From Sophora flavescens (lineage: Eukaryota; Streptophyta; Magnoliopsida; Fabales; Fabaceae), in the NCBI GenBank assembly GCA_030762895.1, contig CM061069.1:83909048-83973047 (forward strand): a DNA stretch of 64,000 nucleotides, in the 5' to 3' direction. Shown in pieces: positions 57,201 to 64,000 of this stretch (position 1 is its first letter; each line of letters starts with the position of its first letter). Made by a program: the position numbers and the translations under genes. The notes beneath the pieces were generated by a model. It searched no databases. It was not told the origin of the DNA and was given only the letters and a program-made list of their open reading frames with translations.

Positions 57201-60200
57201 TTGTATAAAAAAATTTGTATCAAAATTAAACATGTTTTCATATCACAATTACTTTTGAAATTTGAAAAATAAAATGCCCTGTATTTAATTTCATTCGTTT
57301 TTTATTCCTGGGTTTGAGAATTGAGTTGGGTAGATAACATTATCAGGCACAAAAATTCTATAAGGCCTATTCTCTGTATAAGTTGAGTTGGGTCAAAGCC
57401 AAGTCCAAACCTGACATCTTGATAATAATTTAGCTTATTTCAAGTATAATATTTTGTATTTTGCATTTTTGCAGTTGCTTGAGATGCTATCGGAGGAATA
57501 TGGAGGCCGTGTTGAGCTGGCCAAAGCTTATTACAAAGCACTTACTGCTTCGGTGAAGAAGCATTTTAAAGGCAATGGAGTCATTGCTAGCATGGAGCAT
57601 TGTAATGACTTCTTTCTCCTCGGCACAGAAACCATAGCACTTGGGCGTGTAGGTAAGCATTCCAAGCTCCAAATTAATACCCTGTATATTTCAAAATGAC
57701 AGTAGTTTTGAGAATTTAGTCTTTGTTTTACTTTCATGGGTCTTGCTAACGAGTGTCCTAAGAGCATTGGTTAAGCAACCCACAAAAGGAAAATTTTTAT
57801 TTAAAAACTAAATGTTACACTTTTCGAAATGCTAAATACATCATTTCTCATACAATTTTTCCTTTCTTAATTCCTTAAACAATGTCATAAGAACACTTGT
57901 TAGCATTCTCTTACTTTTATTTTTGTTTTAAAATATTGAAATAAACATTTATTATATTTTTCGGACTATATCGATAAACATTTATGGTAGATCTGTTTTT
58001 AATATTTGTAACATTTATGAACCAATGATCACCAACAGGCATATAGTCAAATACCATAATAATTTTTCAGGGCATTGGTTAAGGAAACCAAAAAAGTAAA
58101 GATTCATGGGAAAACTAAGTTCAACATTCTTTAAAATATGAAATGCACCAAGTCTTAATACAAAATTTCTTATTTTAGATCCTTAATCAATACCCTAAGG
58201 ACACTGATTAGCATTCTCCTAATGTTTTTATTGTTAATTGTGTCTGGTTAACCGGTGCCCCATTAGTTAAGAATGTCAAGAAAAAGTTTTTATGAGAAAG
58301 TTATACATCTCACTTATTTGAATAATAAATATATATCACTTTCCTATAAAAGCTTATTTTTCTTGATCTTTTAACTAATATCTTTATGATATTCGTTAGC
58401 TTTCTCCATATTATTTAATGTACTGATTGTACTCTTTTTTATGAGTGAATCATCATTTTGGTCCTTGAAGTTATATGGTGGTGTCAAGTTGATAACTTAT
58501 ATTAAAAAATTGAAAAATGATCATTACAATATGATTCCCTAAATTGAAAATCATTGCCAAATTGGACTAATTATCTAGATGGATTTTTTTTTTTTTTGGG
58601 GACTTTTCGCCTATTTCTTAGTGTAATTGACTAATTTGTCATCACCCTATGATTTTAGGAACCAAAAACTCATTTTTCATCCTATTACAAAGCTAAGAAC
58701 TACTCTTATTTTAAAACGAAGGTAATGAAAAGACATGCAGAAACTAACCATAATAACTCTGACTCCTTTTTCTTTCCAAAAAAAAAAAACAAACTTCTGA
58801 CTCCTTTCACAACAATACCTATAGGTGATGATTTTTGGTGCTCTGATCCCTCTGGAGATCCAAATGGTACTTATTGGCTACAAGGATGTCACATGGTACA
58901 TTGTGCCTACAACAGCTTATGGATGGGAAATTTTATTCACCCAGATTGGGACATGTTCCAATCTACTCATCCTTGTGCCGAATTCCATGCTGCCTCAAGA
59001 GCCATCTCTGGCGGACCAATTTACGTTAGCGATTGTGTTGGAAATCACAATTTTAAGTTGCTCAAGAGCCTCGCTTTGCCTGATGGTTCTATTTTGCGAT
59101 GTCAACATTATGCTCTTCCAACACGTGACTGCTTATTTGAAGACCCATTACATGATGGAAAAACAATGCTCAAAATTTGGAATCTCAACAAAGTAAGACA
59201 CTCTCCCTTTTTAGTCTATAATATTAAAGGAGAATGCTAACGAGTGTCCTCATGATACTATTTAAAGAATCAAGAAAAGAAAGTTTGAATTGATATATTT
59301 AATATTTGAAAAAGTGAAATAGTAGGTTTTTCAATAAAAAAACATGATTTTCTTAGTTCCTTAAAAAGTGCTATAAGGACACTCGTTAGCATGACCCAAC
59401 ATTAAATATTAATAGTAGTAGCACATAACATTATTGTGCTGACTTCTCGACAAATTTGGACCATTCTGGTGGTGCTGACTGGACTGTGATCGACTTCGCT
59501 TTTAAGTTTTTGCTATTTTTAGGGGTATAGTACCCCTTGTTTAGTGCCTTAGTAGTTGTCTCTTTATTCCTATTTTATCAAAATAAAAATGAAAATGAAA
59601 ATGCACAAAAGTGACATACACTTTTTAAGGTGTTATGTAATCTTTTTTCTTTTAAGAATTTAATTAGCACACTCTATTTCATAATGTTAATCAATTATAC
59701 ATTGACACATCATTAAATACCTTTAACTTTTACCATAATGATCTTAAAATGTACATATATAGGATGATTTGTTGGTTGACAATGTAATTTTTTTTTACAA
59801 TATCAAAATTAAACTCTCTTTAAAAAACACATCATGTCTTACAAATTTATCAATACTACACCTGATATTTTTTTATTAAAAAAAACATTTTGTTTTCTCA
59901 AAGAAGATAGTGTATAAATTCTGTCTCAAAAAAAAAGTGTATAAATAGCATTGTTGATTAATTAATCACTAATTCACTATAATGACATTGGAATTAACCC
60001 CATTTGTTTCCTTCCTTACAGTACACGGGAGTTTTGGGCTTATTCAATTGCCAAGGAGGAGGGTGGTGCCCTGTGACTAGGCGAAACAAGAGTGCCTCTG
60101 AATTTTCACACACAGTGACAAGTTCAGCTAGTCCTAAAGACATCGAATGGAGTAACGGGAAACGACCAATATGCATCAAAGGGGTGGACATTTTTGCTGT

Positions 60201-60585
60201 ATATTTGTACAAGGAGGAAAAGCTGAAGCTCATGAAGTCCACGGACAAGTTAGAAGTTTCACTTGAGTCATTTAGTTTTGAGCTGATGACAGTGTCACCT
60301 GTAACGGTGTTACCAAAAAGGTCAATCCAATTTGCTCCAATTGGGTTAGTAAACATGCTTAACTCTGGTGGTGCAATTCAGTCCCTGGAGTTTGAGGACC
60401 AAGCTAGCATGGTCAAAATTGGTGTAAGGGGTTGTGGGGAGACGAGAGTTTTTGCATCAGAGAAGCCAGTTAGTTGCAAAATTGATGGGGTAGCTATGAA
60501 ATTTGATTATGAGGATAAAATGGTCAGTGTCCAAGTTCCCTGGCCTAGTTCTTCAAGATTGTCAGTGGTTGAGTATGTGTTTTGA
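54236..60585 (+). CDS. Raffinose synthase (galactinol-sucrose galactosyltransferase), five exons
   Basis: The enzyme transfers galactose from galactinol to sucrose to make raffinose, the first raffinose-family sugar in legume seeds; it is expected to act in the cytosol. Exons read from splice sites are 54236-54869, 55716-56308, 57475-57652, 58825-59192 and 60022-60585. All introns are GT...AG, phases match, and the joined product is 778 residues with no stop. Motifs include KFGWCTWDAFY (216-226), LIDDGWQS (252-259), KVDVIH (404-409, Asp406 the likely nucleophile of the GH36-like barrel) and VSDCVG (536-541, Asp538 the likely acid/base). The start MAPS and the end SVVEYVF agree with pea and soybean raffinose synthases as remembered. 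The roughly 80-residue insert that marks stachyose synthase, expected near residue 300, is absent. Known family length is about 780-800. The gene looks functional. The soybean counterpart is called RS2, but orthology is not proven here. Confidence 0.93.
54870..55715 (+). other. Intron 1 (846 bp)
   Basis: It starts GTATCG and ends TTCCTGCAG, interrupting an Ala codon. It contains inverted sequences around 55119 (AAAATCACAATGTTGTAATT) and 55535 (GTAGTTATAATGTGATTTT), possibly a decayed MITE. Confidence 0.85.
56613..56813 (+). mobile_element. SINE-like retroposon in intron 2
   Basis: It is flanked by perfect 11-base duplications ACATTAAAGCA (56602-56612 and 56814-56824). Near its 5' part is a tRNA-like B-box (GTGAATTTGAATCCCAC) with an A-box-like GATAAGCTCA before it. 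It ends in a T run followed by A-rich bases. About 200 bp, no ORF. Confidence 0.75.
57741..57910. mobile_element. MITE family copy 1 (intron 3)
   Basis: The terminal inverted repeats GCTAACGAGTGTCCTAAG and (right side) AACACTTGTTAGCATTCTC are recognisable over about 25 bases. It belongs to the same family as 59229-59395 and 61403-61571. Confidence 0.8.
58070..58220. mobile_element. MITE family copy 2 (intron 3, left end trimmed)
   Basis: It starts GGGCATTGGTTAAGGAA and ends CCCTAAGGACACTGATTAGC. The outer part of the left inverted repeat is missing. Confidence 0.72.
58247..58407. mobile_element. MITE family copy 3 (intron 3, diverged)
   Basis: Ends read GTTAACCGGTGCCCCATTAG and TATGATATTCGTTAGCTTTC. 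It is the most diverged copy of the family and lies 27 bases from copy 2. Confidence 0.6.
59229..59395. mobile_element. MITE family copy 4 (intron 4)
   Basis: Clear inverted ends ATGCTAACGAGTGTCC and GGACACTCGTTAGCAT bound about 165 bp of AT-rich DNA with no ORF. Confidence 0.85.
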
Positions 60586-60643
60586 TCCCTAACAATGTTA
60601 ACTTGGGATCTTATGATGTATGATTCTGTGGATAAATTTCATA

Positions 60644-60649
60644 AATAAA
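60644..60649 (+). terminator. Poly(A) signal of the raffinose synthase gene
   Basis: AATAAA lies 59 bases after the stop codon. Plant signals are loose, so other sites may also be used. Confidence 0.55.
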
Positions 60650-61402
60650 GTTCAGGTTATCTTTATAACAATTTTTACCATTTCTGTTTGGTAGTAATAG
60701 CAACGAATTTGGATTGTGAAAAATGGTTCTTGTATTATTTGAATTGGATACAAAATTGTTTATACATATTGTGCAAGTTTCATAGTGAAGCTATTGTTAT
60801 AAATGTTTGGATTAAATAATTTTATAAATAAAATTTATTTATTCTTCAAAAGATTGTTATCACTTATTTTAAATGGAACATGAATAACATATCCTAACTA
60901 TAGGTATGAAGCAAACTAATCATGGGAAAAATGAATACATCACCAAAATTATCCCTATGCAAATAGGTAGACTCAATTATTGATTAACTGCTTTTGGTGG
61001 CCCTGCAGCATTCATACATTGAAAAGCCTCTAAATGGAAAAGCAAAGTCTGCTCTGTATTTACAACATTGAACCTTAACCTTACTAATGGTATACCTATC
61101 TCAACTTCAATAAGGCAATCAGAAAGAAGTCAGCTGGAAAGTAAGGTCCTTGCATGTTTTTCCAAGACATTTTGATAGGAAGTATACCTATCAGAAATAA
61201 TAACAAGGTGAAACTAAAACAGCAGAAATGAAGGAAAATGGATGTGAAATACAGAGAAGTGAAGACAGACGACAGAAGACAGAATGCAAGAGCAATGCTC
61301 CCAGCCAAGGAGAATTCCTCTGGCCCCAAGCTTTCAGCCGAAAACCCAAAATACAACTCACATGCCCTTCCCCCACGTTATTTCCTCTATTTATCCAAAG
61401 GG
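60650..61402. other. 3' flank of the raffinose synthase gene
   Basis: No gene supported. Ordinary AT-rich sequence with short frames on both strands that lack recognisable domains. Confidence 0.5.
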
Positions 61403-61571
61403 TCTTGTTAACTAGTGTCCTAAGGACATTGGTTAAGGAATCCAATAAAAGCAAGTTTCTGTTGGAAAACTAAAAATAACTCTTCTCAAAATTTTGAATA
61501 CATCACTTCCAATGCAAACTTTCTTTATTTGATACCTTAACCAATGTCCTAAGGGCACTGGTTAGCATTCA
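61403..61571. mobile_element. MITE family copy 5 (3' flank)
   Basis: Ends GTTAACTAGTGTCCTAAGG and CCTAAGGGCACTGGTTAGC are inverted over about 30 bases and continue inwards as ACATTGGTTAAGG / CCTTAACCAATGT. It is the best preserved inverted repeat of the family here. Confidence 0.85.
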
Positions 61572-61582
61572 CCTTATCCAAA

Positions 61583-61909
61583 TATCAGATGAGTAATGAT
61601 AGGTGAACACCCAAATGGGACACCCATTTGGGACACCTGATTAATCATGTATAAATATTTGGTTAATTCAGTTCATTATATGGTTAATCACGTGCAAATA
61701 TTTGGTTAATTCATGATGACTCATTAATCATATAAAGAACTGAATTAACCAGATATTTGCATGTGATTAACCAAATATTTACATGGTTATGATAAATAAG
61801 TCCATTAACCATATAATGAATTGAATTAACCAAATATTTATACATGATTAACCAGGTGTCTCAAATAGATGTCCCATTTGGGTGTTCACCTATCATTACT
61901 CTATCAGAT
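61583..61909. mobile_element. Foldback MITE with 8-bp target duplication
   Basis: The element at 61591-61901 has 32-base inverted ends, GAGTAATGATAGGTGAACAC and onward, flanked by perfect TATCAGAT duplications (61583-61590, 61902-61909). Most of the interior is also palindromic, with repeats of TGGTTAATTCA-like sequence. An 8-bp duplication is typical of hAT elements, although the ends do not look like a standard hAT end. Confidence 0.9.
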
Positions 61910-62242
61910 TTGATTTCTCTCTTCTCTAACTAACTTTTCCTCTTAATTAGTGAACGGACCCAGTATCATGTCACATTAGGACCTATTGTCTTTTGATATC
62001 ATGGGTAATGTGTGCTTTTGCAGTTCCAAGGAAGCTGCTTCAAAGCAAAATTCCCATGTCAAATAGCAAATTATTGTCCCAAGAACTATGTCTTGAACAT
62101 AATGTTATTAATAATAGCAGTATACTCTCCTAAAAGGTCGACACTTCATATAAGGCATCAATTTTAGCATGTTATGTAAGTTTAGGACAGCAAACCATGA
62201 TACTCAAGGGAATAACCAGGGATAAATATCTATCAAGATGTC

Positions 62243-62436
62243 ACATTTATGGATACAGAGGACAGCCTAGTGCACCAGGCTCTCACCTGGTGAGGCTTGG
62301 GGAAGGTAGATGTACACAGCTTTACCCCCATAAGTGGGGAGACTATTTTCAGGATTTGAACCCATGACTTCCAAGTCACAAGACAGCAACCTCAGTGTTG
62401 TGCCAAGGCTCACCCTAACATTTATGGATACAGAGG
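62243..62436 (-). mobile_element. tRNA-derived SINE with 19-bp target duplication
   Basis: The insertion at 62262-62417 is flanked by perfect 19-base copies of ACATTTATGGATACAGAGG (62243-62261, 62418-62436). In minus reading it starts AGGGTGAGCCTTGGCACAAC (A-box region), has the B-box GGGTTCAAATCCT, and ends GAGCCTGGTGCACTAGG. It resembles the Au-SINE family of plants. Confidence 0.88.
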
Positions 62437-64000
62437 TCTAAAAAATTTCAAAAATGGGGCTAAATATGTTAAACATAGTTTAAATAGCATATCAATTGCA
62501 TCTACCTCTCTTATCTCATAGCTGATAAAGTTTTGGTCAATAACAGCTAACATTAGCTTCTGAACCAATGTCAATTACAAAACAGTAATAAAAAAAGAAA
62601 GTAATAACTACAGAAGTTAGAGGCAAACCATTAAGGTTTAGAAGCTTACTTGGCTCACATAATTTCTATAGACTGCAGATACAATGTGACTATCCCTTCT
62701 TTGGCATCCAGCAATATGTGAGATGAGGCCAGGAGAAATGGAGATTGGAAATTAAGTGTTCCTTCTTCCTATTAAGCACAAAACTCATAAAAAAGAGCTT
62801 GCCTGAACTTTAGATATGTTAACTGATTCTTAAATCTTAATTTCTTCATGAAGAAATTAGTACCCAGTTAAAAGGTTGCTCATAACAGCCAGCATACTGT
62901 TCTTACACATTCTCTAAGTTGTCAATTAAAATACATGGCATCAACGAGGAGTAACATAGAAGATCTTATCATTTAAGGGACACTACCACCACTACCACCA
63001 CCCCCAGGTGATTGGAATATGAACACTATCTGTCAAAAGAAAACATAGCATAATATACACAAGTCTAGAAGGATTATGGGAATTGAAAAGGAATCCATTT
63101 TTGCACAGGCTTTCATATAGTCCATATAAATTAATCAGATAAGAAAATAGAACACTAAGTATTAAGAAGTGTTATGCATTGACAAAAAAAATCCTTTATT
63201 TGCTTTCATTTTGAGGTAGAAACATTTTCAGAATAGTTATTAGAAAGAATAGCAATTTCAGAAGAACAGAGAGGATGTACAATAGCATGCCAGTTGAACA
63301 TCCCTCCCACCCCAAATTTTTGTGGCATGCCTTGACTTTGGAATGGGAGAACCTCCCCTGCCCCTTAACTTTTATATTAAATTAAAAAAGAGTGACTATA
63401 TTAACTATGAATTTCATACAAGTCCAGAGTGCCGTTTGGACTTTGGAGCATCAATTATTAAGCTGAAGATTGCAAACTTTCAGGTTATCTATAAAACATA
63501 AATTGTCTGTATTTTCAAAAGTTGAATGAAGCCATCTACATGAACCTGGTACAGAGACAAAACCCACTGTGTTTCCAGTTTCGTGATTGCTGCTTCCAAA
63601 TCCATTTCTCTAATTTCTATAAGGAAAAATCACTTTAACATCTGGCAAATAGGAGTCGGAGTTCAGATTCTTTGAAAAAAGTGAATATCTGAAAATAGCA
63701 AGAGAAAATAATTAGGCGCCACTGGAGTTTAGCCACTGAAAGCAGTAATGTAGTTGAACTTCATGTAATTTTGAAAAGAAAAGGCATGCATTCATGTGAT
63801 TTATGGACATTAAAATGTAAAGATGCTGAATCACATTTATGTGACTTCAAAGACATTGGACCAAATGCTGAGCTAAGAACCAAAATGATATTAGTAATTA
63901 ATCATCATTTAACAAATGCAACTAGCCATGAGTTTACACTAGCCTGCATATACATGGATCGATTTATTTGAGTCAGTTATGAACTCCTTCATTACAAATA
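62437..64000. other. Right-hand intergenic DNA
   Basis: No gene, repeat array or RNA gene could be supported. Short frames occur, such as 63771-63971, without known motifs. Confidence 0.5.

Noticed and set aside
54236..60585. Stachyose synthase as the identity of the host gene
   Set aside because: The roughly 80-residue insertion typical of stachyose synthase is missing, and both ends fit raffinose synthase better.
63771..63971. 66-codon frame at the right end
   Set aside because: No motif, no splice context and ordinary AT-rich surroundings.

Overview
This is plant nuclear DNA, most likely from a papilionoid legume. The one intact host gene, at 54236-60585, is a five-exon raffinose synthase of the seed type known from pea and soybean. 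All five exons join in frame with GT/AG introns. Nearly everything else is mobile DNA: LTR retrotransposons with tRNA-Asp primer sites, a copia element, LINEs, a CACTA transposon, SINEs, MITEs and an endogenous caulimovirid-like sequence. There are no bacterial operons or organelle genes.

Layout. 1-13202 is a minus-strand tandem array (LTR, internal, LTR, internal, LTR) of an Athila/Tat-like Ty3 element that keeps gag and part of the protease but lacks reverse transcriptase and integrase. 13203-14613 is an LTR of another Ty3-like element. 14614-20198 is the 3' part of a plus-strand relative of the first family: integrase tail, a palindrome array, an intact 411-codon ORF and the 3' LTR. 20199-28030 is older LTR-like DNA split by a 5.3 kb CACTA element (21493-26761). 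28100-40400 is a nest: a minus-strand copia element holds a poly(A)-tailed retroposon and an RTE LINE, and the RTE LINE holds a young non-autonomous LTR element (31860-36976). A truncated L1-like LINE follows. 40400-45590 is AT-rich intergenic DNA with a MITE. 45596-52437 is a decayed, circularly permuted pararetrovirus-like integrant with a recognisable promoter. 52440-64000 holds the raffinose synthase gene, whose introns and 3' flank carry five copies of one MITE family, another MITE with an 8-bp target duplication, and two SINEs.

How the parts relate. Raffinose synthase makes raffinose from sucrose and galactinol and is the only host function seen here. The most striking unexplained pattern is in the LTR elements. 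At least two unrelated LTR families, and probably a third, carry an array of short GC-rich dyads or repeats directly upstream of their TATA box. In the Athila-like family the same palindrome forms a second, roughly 62-bp periodic array between integrase and the downstream ORF.

Limits. All calls come from reading the sequence and from remembered family features. No alignment or database search was run. Boundaries of old elements are approximate unless terminal motifs or target duplications are stated.
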